Below, one piece after another: positions 43,527-54,446 of a stretch of DNA of 64,000 nt (positions are counted from its first letter, which is position 1; each line of letters begins with the position of its first letter). Source of the DNA: Paenibacillus sp. Soil766 (GTDB taxonomy: Bacteria; Bacillota; Bacilli; Paenibacillales; NBRC-103111); the NCBI RefSeq assembly GCF_001428105.1, contig NZ_LMSJ01000002.1, positions 3,163 to 67,162 on the forward strand, read 5' to 3'. A model generated the notes under the pieces. It was not told the origin of the DNA. It searched no databases and saw only the letters and a program-made list of their open reading frames with translations. A program made the translations under genes and the position numbers.

Positions 43527-45263
43527 ATGATGGGACGGATATCCACTTGGTATCCACAAAAAATCAAATACCGTTTCTTCATTTCGTTTTTATTTTTTAT
43601 TTTGTTGCCTGCCGCAATCTTTGTAATGTATTACTTCAGGGAGCTTGAAAGCACATTGAAAGAAAAGATAAACTCCCAAAGCGCTGCACAGCTGGGCTAT
43701 GTAAAAGAAAGTATGGAAAATATCCGAGTCTCGCTTTTTCGAGAATCTTTGGTATTAAGTAATGATAAAGAACTTCTAGCTATACTCCGGGATGATTCAA
43801 AGGACTCAGAAAAACGACGGTTATTTGTAACGAATAAATTGCAGGAAAATCGGTTACTTGAGGGGAGGCCACCCTTACCCACCAATGTATATTATTCACT
43901 GATCGACCATCGTCACAAGGAGGTAAATTCCACATTTGGAAGTGATATCAATTACAGCGATCTTACAAGTGAAGATTGGTGGAAAAATTCGGAAGGATTA
44001 GAAAAGCAGTATGACCAAGTATCAAAAAAAAAACTCAGGGACATGTATACGCTAACGGTTAATATGATTGGATCGGATAACAGCGTGGATGGTCAACTAT
44101 TGATTAGTTTTGATTATATGGAGTGGCTAAAAGCCATGTACCGTTTTTTTACAATCAGACAGGATTATTTCATAATGGATCAAACAGGCAATGTTGTTAC
44201 CAAGACCAGTCCAGATGCATATATTCCTATTCCATCTGCTGAGGTTGTTCGAAAGCAAGCGGAAAAGGGCAATTTTTGGACGGATGGTCAGGAACAGATG
44301 AGTGCAGTATATTTGCCTTCCTATCAGTGGTATGTGATTAACAGTTTTCCACTTCATACGTTTTTCGGGGACATCAATCAAGTCAAACACAGATTGGTAA
44401 TCATTCTCACGATCTTTATCATTTTATTCATTGTCATCACGTTTATCATCTCCCATAGAATTACACGTCCGTTGCAGCTTCTTCAGCATCATATGTCGAT
44501 TATTGTGGGAAATGAGTTCAGGTCGACCTTGCCCGAAAAGCTAGGCACCGGAGAGGTTCGTGAATTAGGGATAACTTTCAATCGAATGATTAGCGATATC
44601 CGCAGTTTGATACAAAAGTTAAAAGTGGAGGAAAGAGAAAAGGAAGCATCGAGGTTCCAGATGCTGCTCGCACAAATGAATCCTCATTTTCTGTTAAATA
44701 CGTTGAATGCGATCAAATGGACCGCTCTGGGACGCAAGGATTCCGAGATTGCGGAGATTTGTGTTTGCCTGGGCGAACTGTTGGAATCCAGCTTGAATGT
44801 CCAGAACGATTTGATCCTTCTAGACGAGGAATTAACGCTGGTGAAGGCGTATGTGCGTATTCAGAATTTCAGATTCGACGGTTATGTCAATGTTCGTTAT
44901 GAATATGACGAATCGCTTCGTTACGCGCTTGTTCCCAAACTGAGTTTGCAGCCGCTGGTCGAGAATTCGTTCTTTCACGGTTTTAATCAGATGCAGAAAG
45001 AGGGAAGCATAACGATTCGGGTGGTGAAAGAGCATAAATCTCTGATCATGGAAGTGAAGGACAACGGGATCGGGATGGAGGCTTCCGCTAATCATCAACC
45101 TTTACGCAAGAGTAAAGGGATTGGAATTAATAATTTGCGGGAACGGTTGCAATTGCTTTTTAAATCCGATGGACAGCTTGAGGCGGTTTCGAGCGGTCAA
45201 GGAACGCTCATCCGTTTAAAATTCCCGTTGCTTTTATCGGAACCGTACGAGAAGGGCGGATGA
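43527..45263 (+). CDS. YesM-type membrane sensor histidine kinase
   Basis: 578 residues: transmembrane helix at about 14-36, an extracellular Cache-like sensor, a second transmembrane helix near 287-309, HAMP, a His_kinase domain with His387 in QMNPHFLLNT and HATPase (PLVENSFFHG, DNGIGM). GAGGAGGG precedes ATG. The sensor region is only distantly similar to the kinase at 1739. With the next gene it forms the first sensor system of the carbohydrate locus, likely recognising an extracellular sugar. Confidence 0.94.
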   Translation: MMGRISTWYPQKIKYRFFISFLFFILLPAAIFVMYYFRELESTLKEKINSQSAAQLGYVKESMENIRVSLFRESLVLSNDKELLAILRDDSKDSEKRRLFVTNKLQENRLLEGRPPLPTNVYYSLIDHRHKEVNSTFGSDINYSDLTSEDWWKNSEGLEKQYDQVSKKKLRDMYTLTVNMIGSDNSVDGQLLISFDYMEWLKAMYRFFTIRQDYFIMDQTGNVVTKTSPDAYIPIPSAEVVRKQAEKGNFWTDGQEQMSAVYLPSYQWYVINSFPLHTFFGDINQVKHRLVIILTIFIILFIVITFIISHRITRPLQLLQHHMSIIVGNEFRSTLPEKLGTGEVRELGITFNRMISDIRSLIQKLKVEEREKEASRFQMLLAQMNPHFLLNTLNAIKWTALGRKDSEIAEICVCLGELLESSLNVQNDLILLDEELTLVKAYVRIQNFRFDGYVNVRYEYDESLRYALVPKLSLQPLVENSFFHGFNQMQKEGSITIRVVKEHKSLIMEVKDNGIGMEASANHQPLRKSKGIGINNLRERLQLLFKSDGQLEAVSSGQGTLIRLKFPLLLSEPYEKGG

Positions 45264-45270
45264 TGATTCC

Positions 45271-46779
45271 ATGTGGAAGGTGCTGCTAGTTGAAGATGAA
45301 ACGCGTGTCAGGCGATTAATTAAAGAAATTATTGATTGGGAGAAGTTAGGGTTCGTAATCATAGGTGAGGCCGCTAACGGGATTGAAGCGCTGAAGGTGA
45401 TTAAGGAAGAATCTCCACATTTCATATTGTGCGATATTATGATGCCACTCATGGATGGGATTGAACTTCTCCGCAAGTCACGTGAGCAAGGATTTGAAGG
45501 CCCATTTGTCATGCTAACCTGCATGAATGAATTCGAATTGGCCAGACAAGCAGTTGAGTATGGTGCGACCAGCTATATATTGAAGCTCTCGTTGAATGTG
45601 GATACGATACGCGAAATGCTAGATAAGGTGAGCCGAGAATTAAGCAAAGCGGCTATACCTGCGCGTCAACTATCGTATCGTGATTTTGAATTATTGTACC
45701 GGTATACGTGGAGGCAGATTCACGGTATGGATGACGCAGAGCCGGAACGAAGAGACTTGATGGATCGTTTCTCCACAAGCGGCTTCACACATGTAGATCT
45801 TTGTTTAGTATTGCATGGCACCAGTGGGATCGATGAGGAGGAGCTGGCCCGATCGGGGCTGATTATCGCCAAGGAACCATCAGTAATTCATAAATTCAGA
45901 ATGCATGGATGTACGACATTTTTTTCCTGGGATTCACGCTCGGAGCATCCTGTTTCGCTTGATTTAACCGAGAACAGGGAATTGGCATATTCAGCTGTGT
46001 GTGCCTATTCTGTAGCTCTGTCTGAACTGGAATCTACGTGGAGAGGTATGATTAGACGCATCGAGGAGTCCTGGTATGAATGCAGCAAAAGTAGGATAGC
46101 CTATTCAACAACAGCCTCCAACATTAAACAAAAGCCAGTCCTATCCTCACAAACGCTTTGGAACATGGAACGAGAAATATTACAGGCGTTTGAGCGTCGA
46201 GATAAGATTAGCTGCATTCGCCAGTTAAGTATTATGTTTGATGAAATGAAGAAGAACCATACAAGTATGACCGTTGTTAGGGAAATGGCGGAACGATTGG
46301 ATAATAGGTTTGGGGCTATTTCCGGCCATGGAAAAGCCCAAACCGATAATTGGTTGTCCGCGGCAAACCATGAGGAGCTTCGAATTGTTCTGGAGAAAAG
46401 GATCGATGATTGGTTAACGAAATGGATAAAGTCAACCACTTTGCCATCGGGCCATCCTGAGATCAACAGGATTGTGGATTATATCCAAAGCCATTACGAT
46501 AAGGAAATCACGTTGAAATTGATGGCAGAACACGTTGCCTTGGATGAGCACTATTTAAGCGGCCTATTTAGTAAAAAGATGGGTTGTACATTAATTCAAT
46601 ACTTGCACAAAGTGAGAATTGATCAAGCTCGTTTTTATTTGCTGCAGTCTACATTAACGATCGGGGAAATTGCTGAAAGGGTAGGATTTGGCAATGTCGC
46701 ATATTTTGTAAAAATTTTCAAACGCTGGACAGAGCAGACGCCAAGTGAATTTAGAAAGTATCACATGTCGAATGGTTAG
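45271..46779 (+). CDS. YesN-type response regulator, AraC output domain
   Basis: 502 residues: receiver with Asp55 (CDIMMPLMDG), where the usual Lys-Pro after beta-5 reads LKLSLN, so the Pro is missing. A middle linker follows, then an AraC double helix-turn-helix at about 400-500 ending QTPSEFRKYH. It starts 7 nt after the kinase stop. It probably activates the solute-binding protein gene and the downstream operon. Confidence 0.93.
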   Translation: MWKVLLVEDETRVRRLIKEIIDWEKLGFVIIGEAANGIEALKVIKEESPHFILCDIMMPLMDGIELLRKSREQGFEGPFVMLTCMNEFELARQAVEYGATSYILKLSLNVDTIREMLDKVSRELSKAAIPARQLSYRDFELLYRYTWRQIHGMDDAEPERRDLMDRFSTSGFTHVDLCLVLHGTSGIDEEELARSGLIIAKEPSVIHKFRMHGCTTFFSWDSRSEHPVSLDLTENRELAYSAVCAYSVALSELESTWRGMIRRIEESWYECSKSRIAYSTTASNIKQKPVLSSQTLWNMEREILQAFERRDKISCIRQLSIMFDEMKKNHTSMTVVREMAERLDNRFGAISGHGKAQTDNWLSAANHEELRIVLEKRIDDWLTKWIKSTTLPSGHPEINRIVDYIQSHYDKEITLKLMAEHVALDEHYLSGLFSKKMGCTLIQYLHKVRIDQARFYLLQSTLTIGEIAERVGFGNVAYFVKIFKRWTEQTPSEFRKYHMSNG

Positions 46780-46783
46780 ATTC

Positions 46784-46822
46784 AAGCCCCTTTCCTGTTT
46801 TGAGGAAGGGGTTTGTTTATTT
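46784..46822 (+). terminator. Terminator after the second YesMN pair
   Basis: AAGCCCCTTTCCT (46784-46796) pairs with AGGAAGGGGTTTG (46803-46815), and a T-rich tail follows. Confidence 0.85.
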
Positions 46823-46991
46823 TAGTGGCTTAATTTTGTGTAAGAGTTCACTAAATCTGTTTCTTATCCGCTTTTAGATACAATGATATGATAAAGGTGT
46901 GTTACAGAAAGGGAGAGGCATCTACTGCAGGGATTCATCTTCCTTCTATATTCCAAGCCAAAAAATCGATTTAGAAAAGAAGGGGATATCG

Positions 46992-48530
46992 ATGCAAAAA
47001 TATAAAAAGATTTCGTTATCTGTAACTTCAATTGCACTTCTAGGCAGTCTGCTTTCAGCCTGTGGAGACAGTACTAACAACAACGGTTCATCTGCGGCTC
47101 CAGCAGCATCCGCGGAATCATCGAAGATGGTCAAGCTGAACATTATAGAAAGTGGGTCCGGCCTACCAGCTCCGGAGAAAGATTTCGTTCGGGAGAATTT
47201 GAACAAGGCACTGAATGCAGATATCAACTTGACAGCATATGCCTCTGATTATGGCAATCAGCTGAATGTACGAATGGCAGCAGGTGATTACCCGGACTTG
47301 TTTGCCGTTGACAAGGCTTCGTTGAAGCAGTTGTCGGATCAAGGGCTTTTGCTCGATCTGACGCCCTATTTCGATAAAGAACTTAAATCAGTCAAAACCT
47401 TCATCGGAGATTCCAGTCTGAAGAAAGGTACGGTTAACGGTAAAGTATTTGCAGTTGCACAAGCACCGCAAGCTCCGAAGGCTACTTACTGGATCCGTAA
47501 GGATTGGCTGGACAAGCTGCAATTGAAGCTACCAGAAACACTCGATGATCTGCTGACAGTGTCTAAAGCTTTCACAGAGAAAGATCCGGACGGTAACGGA
47601 AAAAATGATACTTATGGCATCACAGGCCTGATGGGCTCGACTGGAGTCAGTTTGTTATCCGCTTTTTCTCCTGTATTTGGAGGTTATGGTGTCTCCAATC
47701 CGGGTGAATTTTTCGTCAAGGACGGTAAGGTTGTTCAATCGTTATATGACCCAAGCATGAAGGATGCACTGAGCTTTATTACAAAATTCATTGCCAGTGG
47801 GTCGGTTGATCCAGAAATGGTATTAAGTGCAGGTACACAGGCAAGGGATAAGGCCGTAAAGGGTCAAGTGGGGATCATCTGGACAGAATGGACGAATTTG
47901 ACCAATGTGCAGATCGTTGATCAAATCAAGAAAGTTAATCCTAATGCCGAATGGGTGCAGTTAACAGCGCCGAAAGGTCCTGCAGGACAGTTCTCAGGAT
48001 CAACGGATATTGGAAAAACAGCTGGATTGATGGCAATCCCGAAATCACTTGAGAAAGACAAGACGAAGCTGCATAGAGTGTTCGACCTCTTGAATTATAT
48101 CTCCACCGGAGAAGGTTCGAAGCTTGTCCAATATGGCGTGGCGGGTAAGCATTATAATCTGGAAAACGGCAAGGTTGTCCCGACTCCGCTTATGGCCTCG
48201 GAAGCCGCATATACGTATCTGTACCAATTTACAGGTCGACCTGATCTTGAATACTTGTCAACCAAGTTTGCAACTCAATTTCCATATATCGATTTTGCGA
48301 ATAAACAATCACGTATTCAGTCGCTTAACGGATTCCTGAACTATCCGGAGGGTTACAATGATGCCGATGCCAGTCGTTATGTTTCGGAAGAGCTTACGAA
48401 ATTCATTTACGGGAAGCGGCCAATGAGCCAGTATGATGATTTCCTGAAAAGCCTTGAAACGACAATGAACTACAAGACTTTTCTGAATTCGGCCAACAAG
48501 CAGTTGAATGAGTTAGGTTATGGCAAATAA
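46992..48530 (+). CDS. Extracellular solute-binding lipoprotein
   Basis: 512 residues. A signal peptide ends in lipobox LLSAC (Cys near residue 22), then an Asn/Ser/Ala linker and a binding fold containing a calcium-like loop (DPDGNGKNDTYG). ATG 46992 is chosen because AAGGGG is 7 nt upstream; an upstream frame from 46899 is rejected, as it delays the signal peptide. It serves the two permeases that follow and, with them, takes up the sugar of this locus. Confidence 0.93.
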   Translation: MQKYKKISLSVTSIALLGSLLSACGDSTNNNGSSAAPAASAESSKMVKLNIIESGSGLPAPEKDFVRENLNKALNADINLTAYASDYGNQLNVRMAAGDYPDLFAVDKASLKQLSDQGLLLDLTPYFDKELKSVKTFIGDSSLKKGTVNGKVFAVAQAPQAPKATYWIRKDWLDKLQLKLPETLDDLLTVSKAFTEKDPDGNGKNDTYGITGLMGSTGVSLLSAFSPVFGGYGVSNPGEFFVKDGKVVQSLYDPSMKDALSFITKFIASGSVDPEMVLSAGTQARDKAVKGQVGIIWTEWTNLTNVQIVDQIKKVNPNAEWVQLTAPKGPAGQFSGSTDIGKTAGLMAIPKSLEKDKTKLHRVFDLLNYISTGEGSKLVQYGVAGKHYNLENGKVVPTPLMASEAAYTYLYQFTGRPDLEYLSTKFATQFPYIDFANKQSRIQSLNGFLNYPEGYNDADASRYVSEELTKFIYGKRPMSQYDDFLKSLETTMNYKTFLNSANKQLNELGYGK

Positions 48531-48545
48531 AGCAAACAGTTTTCT

Positions 48546-48586
48546 GCGAAGAACCGATTACTCTCTTCTCGGTTCTTCGCTTTTTT
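48546..48586 (+). terminator. Strong intra-operon hairpin after the binding-protein gene
   Basis: GCGAAGAACCGA (48546-48557) pairs with TCGGTTCTTCGC (48569-48580), followed by TTTTTT, only 20 nt before the next gene. Leaky termination here would give a high binding-protein to permease ratio, as commonly seen in such importers. Confidence 0.9.
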
Positions 48587-48606
48587 GGTAAGGAGGGAAA
48601 CCAAAG

Positions 48607-49569
48607 ATGGATGAAGGAATTTTACAGGTAAGTAAAAAGCAAACGGTACAAAGAGCCCAGATGAAACGACTTAGAAAAGTGATTTTGAGCTATCGGGCAC
48701 TCTATTTCATGCTGCTGCCGGGAATCATTTACTACATTATTTTTAAGTATATCCCTATGTATGGAATTATTATTGCATTCAAAGATTTTAATTTCTCGGA
48801 CGGTATCCTGTTCAGTGGATGGGCAGACCCTTGGTACAAGTATTTCAAAATGTTCTATGAATCGCCTTACTTCATACAGGTCATGTCCAACACGTTTATT
48901 ATTAGTTTCTATAAAATGATTTTCGGCATCGTGCCTCCGATCCTTTTTGCGATCCTGCTTAACGAATGCCGAGTCCGTTGGTTTAAGTCTTTCATTCAAA
49001 CGTTAACCTATATGCCTCACTTTTTTTCCTGGGTGATTATTTACGGGATTCTCCTTGCGTTTCTGTCCGAAAGTTCGGGCCTGGTAAACCATTGGATTAA
49101 AGATTCTGGAGGTACTCCAATCAGTTTCCTTACTTCAACGGAAATGTTTCGGAGTGTGCTTGTTAGTTCTGAGATTTGGAAAGACTTGGGCTGGGGCGCA
49201 ATCATTTATCTAGCTGCAATGACCGGTATTGACCCGACGCTTTACGAAGCCGCTAAGGTCGACGGGGCAGGAAGGTTTCGAATGATATGGCATATTACGT
49301 TGCCCGGGATCCGATCAGTTATCGTCATGCTCCTGATACTGAAGCTTGGGCACATTCTGGATGCGGGATTTGATCAAATTTACATTCTATACAATGTTCA
49401 GGTATACCCGGTTGCGGATATTTTGGACACTTGGGTTTTCCGAACGGGGCTGCAGAAACTGAACTTCAGTCTGGCTGCTGCTGCCGGTTTACTCAAATCA
49501 TTTGTGGGTTTGGTACTAATTCTGTTATCTAACAAGCTTGCAAAGCGTTGGGGGGAGAGCATATGGTAA
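48607..49569 (+). CDS. Sugar ABC transporter permease, LplB type
   Basis: 320 residues with about six transmembrane helices. The N-terminal family motif IFKYIPMYGIIIAFKDFNF and the EAA loop EAAKVDGAGRFRMIWHITLP near residue 218 are present. RBS AAGGAGGG. It overlaps the next permease by 7 nt. No ATPase is encoded nearby. Confidence 0.94.
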   Translation: MDEGILQVSKKQTVQRAQMKRLRKVILSYRALYFMLLPGIIYYIIFKYIPMYGIIIAFKDFNFSDGILFSGWADPWYKYFKMFYESPYFIQVMSNTFIISFYKMIFGIVPPILFAILLNECRVRWFKSFIQTLTYMPHFFSWVIIYGILLAFLSESSGLVNHWIKDSGGTPISFLTSTEMFRSVLVSSEIWKDLGWGAIIYLAAMTGIDPTLYEAAKVDGAGRFRMIWHITLPGIRSVIVMLLILKLGHILDAGFDQIYILYNVQVYPVADILDTWVFRTGLQKLNFSLAAAAGLLKSFVGLVLILLSNKLAKRWGESIW

Positions 49570-50423
49570 AACACTGGAATGATAAGTTATTTGACGGAGC
49601 TGTGCTGGTAATATTGGGTTTGGCTGGCTTGGCCGCGATCATTCCGGTCATGTATGTGGTTTCTGTATCGATTACCCCAATCTCCGAAGTACTGAAAAAC
49701 GGAGGATTCGTACTCATTCCGGGAAAAATTGATCTAACTGCGTACAAGCAACTGTTTACGACAACAGGAATTCCACGATCGATGTGGGTGACTGCCTTGT
49801 TGACCGTTATAGGAACCACAGTTAATTTGGTTTTGACGCTTCTCATGGCGTATCCGCTTAGCCGGAAGAAGTTGCCTGGCCGCAGTTTCTTTCTTTTTAT
49901 GGTTGTCTTTACGATGTTGTTTAACGGAGGATTGATTCCTACTTATATTGTCGTGAAGAATATAGGATTACTCAACTCTATCTGGTCCATGATATTGCCT
50001 AGTGCAATATGGACGTTCAATATTCTCATTATGAAAAGTTTCTTTGAAAACTTACCGGAGGAATTGTTCGAATCCGCCCGGATGGATGGAGCCAAGGAGA
50101 TGCGTATCTTGACGCAGATTGTCGTACCTTTGTCGGTTCCATCCTTAATGACAATCGGCTTGTTTTATACCGTTGGTCATTGGAATGAGTTTTTTCAAGC
50201 CATCATGTATATGACGGACAGAGACTGGTTCCCATTGCAAGTAATAGTAAGGGAAATTCTGATTCAGACGCAGCAACCTTTGGAAAATGCTGAAAACTTG
50301 ATGCCTACAGAAACGTTGCAGATGGCGTCTGTGATCACGGCATCTTTGCCAATCATTGTCCTGTACCCATTTCTGCAGAAACATTTTACCAAGGGTATGC
50401 TGTTAGGAGCGATCAAAGGTTGA
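49563..50423 (+). CDS. Sugar ABC transporter permease, YtcP type
   Basis: 286 residues, about six transmembrane helices, EAA-type loop [20 protein letters not shown] and the family ending [12 protein letters not shown] 49563 follows GGGGGGAG and lies inside the end of the previous gene, indicating coupled translation. Confidence 0.94.
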   Translation: MVKHWNDKLFDGAVLVILGLAGLAAIIPVMYVVSVSITPISEVLKNGGFVLIPGKIDLTAYKQLFTTTGIPRSMWVTALLTVIGTTVNLVLTLLMAYPLSRKKLPGRSFFLFMVVFTMLFNGGLIPTYIVVKNIGLLNSIWSMILPSAIWTFNILIMKSFFENLPEELFESARMDGAKEMRILTQIVVPLSVPSLMTIGLFYTVGHWNEFFQAIMYMTDRDWFPLQVIVREILIQTQQPLENAENLMPTETLQMASVITASLPIIVLYPFLQKHFTKGMLLGAIKG

Positions 50424-50439
50424 TAAAGGGGGAGTTCAC

Positions 50440-52248
50440 ATGCAATTGCGTGCAGACATACTAGTTGCAGGAGGTGGGGTTTCTGGCGTGGTAGCTGCAT
50501 TGGCAGCTGCTCGTAATGGTGCGAAGGTCATATTATGTCAGGATCGGCCTGTATTGGGCGGTAATGCTTCTTCCGAGATTCGCATGCATATCGTTGGGGC
50601 GGCGAATTCCAAGCGGAAGCAGGATTTGGAGACAGAAGCGAGAGAAGGCGGCATACTTGAAGAAATTCTGCTTGAATGTGCCATCCGCAATCCACAGCGA
50701 AGTGCATCGATGTTCGATCTCATCTTATATGAAAAGTGCAGAGCGGAACCGAACCTGACATTAATGCTCAATACGGCAGTGACTGGAGTGCGGATGGAGG
50801 ACAGCCGGATTCTGTCCGTACTGGCTGCAAGGGAAAGCACGGAGCATTATTTTGAAATCTTCGCCAGTATCTTCATGGATTGTACGGGAGATGGGCGTCT
50901 CGGCAAAGAAGCAGGTGCGTTGTTTAAGACAGGCCGGGAATCCTCTAAACAGTACGGGGAGTCCCATGCAGGAGAAGAAGCCGATCCGTACCGTCTCGGT
51001 TCTTCGCTGCTGTTTACAACCCGGAATATGGGCAAACCGATGAAGTATATCCCTCCCGCATGGGCTAAAAAGTATACAGAAGCGGATTTAAAGTTCCGCG
51101 ACCACTCCTCATGGGAATACGGATATTGGTGGGTGGAGTTCGGCGGTTTGCTGGATACGATTGCCGATAACGAAACGATCCGCGATGAACTGCTTGCCAT
51201 TATGATGGGCGTTTGGGATCATATCAAGAACAGCGGCAACCATCCAGAGTCGGAGAACTGGGCTTTGGATTGGTTCGGCTTTGTCCCCGGCAAACGGGAG
51301 TCCCGCCGATTTATCGGCAAACATCTCCTTAAGCAATCGGATTTGGAAGAAGCTGTCCATTTTGAGGATGTGATAGCGTATGGCGGGTGGCCGATGGATA
51401 CGCATCCTCCGCAGGGGATCGAAGCAAAAGACCAGGATCCTTGTAGTCAGCCAGTTACCAATTATGTATACGGTATCCCGCTGAGAGCCTTGATTAGCGC
51501 CAATGTGGATAATCTGATGTTTGTAGGACGGAATATATCCGCTACGCATATTGCTTTTTCAAGTACCCGAGTTATGGCAACATGCGGTGTAATGGGACAG
51601 GGGGCAGGAACGTTCGCAGCGCTTTCGATCTGCAATGGGGTCACACTGGATCAAGCATGGCGTGACCAGGAGTTGATCCGAAATACGCAACAGTTGCTGA
51701 TCAGACAGGATGCCTATTTGCCTGGCATTCAGGCGGATCCCAATCTGGCGAGTAAGGCTATTGTCCGGGCATCATCTGAGCAGCCGGAGGGCTTGGCTTC
51801 AAATGTCATTGACGGACATACACGTTCCATACATGGTTCGAGAGGGGTAAGACCGAATCTATCTGTTCCTGGCACCCACCGATGGATGGCACAGCAGGAA
51901 GATCGGGAGCCTTGGATTGAGCTGGAGTGGAAAGAACCAGTATCTATCTGCGATATCACCATTGTTCTTGATACGGGCATGCATCGGAGGCTAACACTGA
52001 CACACGATGACAACCTGCACCAACAAAATGTGTGGGGGCCGCAGCCGGAAACCTTAAAGGAGTTTCGGATAATGGCTTATTTTGAGGACTCCTGTGAGGA
52101 AGGCTTTCAAGTGATGCACGTCCAGGATAATTATCAGCGGCAAGTTACATGTCAAGTTCAGTTTGAGCAGGTGCGTAAGCTTCGGCTGGAGGTTCTGGGT
52201 ACCAATGGGTTGGATCATGCTCGAATCTTTGAAATTCGATGCCATTGA
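50440..52248 (+). CDS. FAD-dependent oxidoreductase with C-terminal beta-sandwich-like region
   Basis: 602 residues. The dinucleotide-binding site is [20 protein letters not shown] at residues 8-27, and the second FAD block lies near [20 protein letters not shown] (about residue 360). These are typical of the FAD_oxidored (PF12831) family found in polysaccharide loci. Residues about 445-600 form a discoidin/galactose-binding-like region. No signal peptide, so it is cytoplasmic. It sits between importer and beta-galactosidase and presumably oxidises or isomerises an imported sugar; the reaction is unknown. Confidence 0.85.
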   Translation: MQLRADILVAGGGVSGVVAALAAARNGAKVILCQDRPVLGGNASSEIRMHIVGAANSKRKQDLETEAREGGILEEILLECAIRNPQRSASMFDLILYEKCRAEPNLTLMLNTAVTGVRMEDSRILSVLAARESTEHYFEIFASIFMDCTGDGRLGKEAGALFKTGRESSKQYGESHAGEEADPYRLGSSLLFTTRNMGKPMKYIPPAWAKKYTEADLKFRDHSSWEYGYWWVEFGGLLDTIADNETIRDELLAIMMGVWDHIKNSGNHPESENWALDWFGFVPGKRESRRFIGKHLLKQSDLEEAVHFEDVIAYGGWPMDTHPPQGIEAKDQDPCSQPVTNYVYGIPLRALISANVDNLMFVGRNISATHIAFSSTRVMATCGVMGQGAGTFAALSICNGVTLDQAWRDQELIRNTQQLLIRQDAYLPGIQADPNLASKAIVRASSEQPEGLASNVIDGHTRSIHGSRGVRPNLSVPGTHRWMAQQEDREPWIELEWKEPVSICDITIVLDTGMHRRLTLTHDDNLHQQNVWGPQPETLKEFRIMAYFEDSCEEGFQVMHVQDNYQRQVTCQVQFEQVRKLRLEVLGTNGLDHARIFEIRCH

Positions 52249-52263
52249 AGGAGGGATATGCAA

Positions 52264-54339
52264 ATGAGTCAACGCAAGCCACTTTTTCCGCAATTGAATC
52301 GGATGCTGCACGGGGCGGATTATAACCCCGAGCAGTGGATCCATATGCCCGAAGTCTGGGATGAAGATATGCGTCTGATGCATCTAGCAAAGTGCAATGT
52401 CATGACCATGGGCATGTTCTCTTGGTCCAGTTTGGAACCGAATGAAGGACAGTTCGAATTCGGATGGCTTAACGAAATCATTGATAAACTGACTCTCAAC
52501 GGCATCTCTTTCATTCTGGGTACGCCAAGCGGAGCGCGGCCGGCATGGCTGGCCCGTAAATACCCGGAGGTGCTTCGGGTCAGACCGGAACGAGTGCGTA
52601 ATTTGTATGGAACCCGGCATAACCATTGCTATACGTCGCCTATATATCGAGAGAAGGTCAGGATTATCAATACATTGATGGCCGAACGTTACGGCAAACA
52701 TCCCGATTTGTTGCTGTGGCACATCTCCAACGAATACAATGGGGAGTGCCACTGCGATTTATGCCAGGCGGCATTTCGTGATTGGTTGAGGAAGAAATAC
52801 AACGACGATTTAGACAGTTTGAACCAGGCGTGGTATACGACCTTTTGGAGCCACACCTATACAGACTGGAAAGAAATTGAGTCGCCTTCTCCTATTGGGG
52901 AACATATGTTGCACGGTTTACAGCTGGATTGGAAACGATTTGTCACCGATCAGAGCATTGATTTTATGCTTCAGGAGATTGCGCCTCTGAAGCGGCTTAC
53001 CCCTGATATTCCCGTCACGACGAATTTCTTGGGCGGGTGCAACATCAATTATGAACGAATGGCCAAGCATGTGGATATTGTTTCGTGGGACAGCTATCCG
53101 TATTGGCACAGCAAGAACCCCGACTGGCGAACGGCTTGCCATGCAGCGTTTACTCACGACCGGTACCGTTCGTTCAAGCCCGATAAACCTTTTCTGTTGA
53201 TGGAATGCACACCGAGCTTGGCAAACTGGCAGGAGGTTGCCAAGCTGAAGCGACCCGGCATGCATGCGCTGTCCTCCATACAAGCTGTGGCTCACGGTTC
53301 TGATTCCGTTCAATACTTCCAGTGGCGTAAGAGCAGAGGAAGTTCGGAGAAGTTCCACGGCGCTGTTGTGGACCATAGCGCACACGAGCATACGAGAGTT
53401 TTTAGCGATGTTGCGGAATTAGGTGCTGATCTGGAACGACTACAGCCTGTTAACGGTACGATTATTCGGGCGGAAACCGCACTCATTTACGATACTGAAA
53501 ATAAATGGGCGGTGGAAGGAGCGGCAGGGCCGCGAAAACCGAATCTTAGCTACGATCAGGAAGTATTCCGCCATTATGAGCCATTCTGGAAGCAAGGTAT
53601 TCCTGTAGACATTATATCCATGGATCGTTCACTTGAGGGCTACAAGCTCGTGATTGCTCCGATGCTGTACATGTTGAAGCAGGGGACGGCAGAACGATTT
53701 GAGACATTTGTTCGCTCAGGGGGTACTCTTGTCCTAACGTATTGGAGCGGAATTGTCGACGAGAATGATCTCTGTTTCTTGGGCGGCTTCCCAGGACCAC
53801 TTCGTAAGCTAGCTGGGGTATGGTCAGAAGAACTTGATGCGCTGTATCCAGAAGATCACAATTCACTCGTTATGAAGGAGAACGCATTGGAAGGCTTATC
53901 GGGAACATATTCGGTATCTTTGATGTGTGATCTGATTCATGTCGAGACGGCGAAAGTTCTTGCAGAATACCAAGAGGATTTCTATCAAGGGTATCCGGCA
54001 TTGACCGTAAACCGATTTATAGATGGGGAAGTTTACTACATGGCGACTCGAACTGAGCCTTCGTTTCTGGACGACTTTTATCGCACGCTGTCAGGTCGTT
54101 GCAGATTGAGCCGTGCACTTCGGGCAGATTGGGCGGAAGGTGTCAATGCGCAGGTCCGTACGGATGGCGATCAGGACTTCATCTTCCTTCATAATTTCAC
54201 CAATACAGAGCAAAGCATCCTATTGAAAGAGATTGTCACTGATCTAGATGGAACTCCAGTAGAACAAAAATTGTGTCTTCCAGCTTACGGATATCGTGTG
54301 TTCATTAGAGAAGGAAATGTTTTTAAGGCTAATGTCTGA
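52264..54339 (+). CDS. Beta-galactosidase, glycoside hydrolase family 42
   Basis: 691 residues. The N-terminal TIM barrel begins LHGADYNPEQW. The predicted acid/base is Glu157 in ISNEY and the nucleophile Glu314 in LLMECTPS. The Cys set CHCDLC after the acid/base fits the zinc-type site of many GH42 enzymes. The trimerisation domain and a small C-terminal domain follow. No signal peptide, so it acts on imported oligosaccharides. ATG 52264 is preferred to ATG 52258 because AAGGAGGG sits 8 nt before it. It releases terminal beta-galactose or a related sugar. Confidence 0.94.
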   Translation: MSQRKPLFPQLNRMLHGADYNPEQWIHMPEVWDEDMRLMHLAKCNVMTMGMFSWSSLEPNEGQFEFGWLNEIIDKLTLNGISFILGTPSGARPAWLARKYPEVLRVRPERVRNLYGTRHNHCYTSPIYREKVRIINTLMAERYGKHPDLLLWHISNEYNGECHCDLCQAAFRDWLRKKYNDDLDSLNQAWYTTFWSHTYTDWKEIESPSPIGEHMLHGLQLDWKRFVTDQSIDFMLQEIAPLKRLTPDIPVTTNFLGGCNINYERMAKHVDIVSWDSYPYWHSKNPDWRTACHAAFTHDRYRSFKPDKPFLLMECTPSLANWQEVAKLKRPGMHALSSIQAVAHGSDSVQYFQWRKSRGSSEKFHGAVVDHSAHEHTRVFSDVAELGADLERLQPVNGTIIRAETALIYDTENKWAVEGAAGPRKPNLSYDQEVFRHYEPFWKQGIPVDIISMDRSLEGYKLVIAPMLYMLKQGTAERFETFVRSGGTLVLTYWSGIVDENDLCFLGGFPGPLRKLAGVWSEELDALYPEDHNSLVMKENALEGLSGTYSVSLMCDLIHVETAKVLAEYQEDFYQGYPALTVNRFIDGEVYYMATRTEPSFLDDFYRTLSGRCRLSRALRADWAEGVNAQVRTDGDQDFIFLHNFTNTEQSILLKEIVTDLDGTPVEQKLCLPAYGYRVFIREGNVFKANV

Positions 54340-54406
54340 AAGGGCGAGCCTTCCAGTTTTCCTGAAGCGAGACTCTTAATTATCCCAATAAGTATTGTTA
54401 AATTTC

Positions 54407-54446
54407 AAAAAGGTCGCCTCTTAAGCATTATAAGAAGCGACCTTTT
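54407..54446 (+). terminator. Terminator of the GH42 operon
   Basis: AAAAGGTCGC (54408-54417) pairs with GCGACCTTTT (54437-54446), with an inner TCTTA/TAAGA pairing. The remaining gap to 54699 holds no supported gene apart from a short open stretch at 54447-54521 without start or RBS. Confidence 0.85.
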
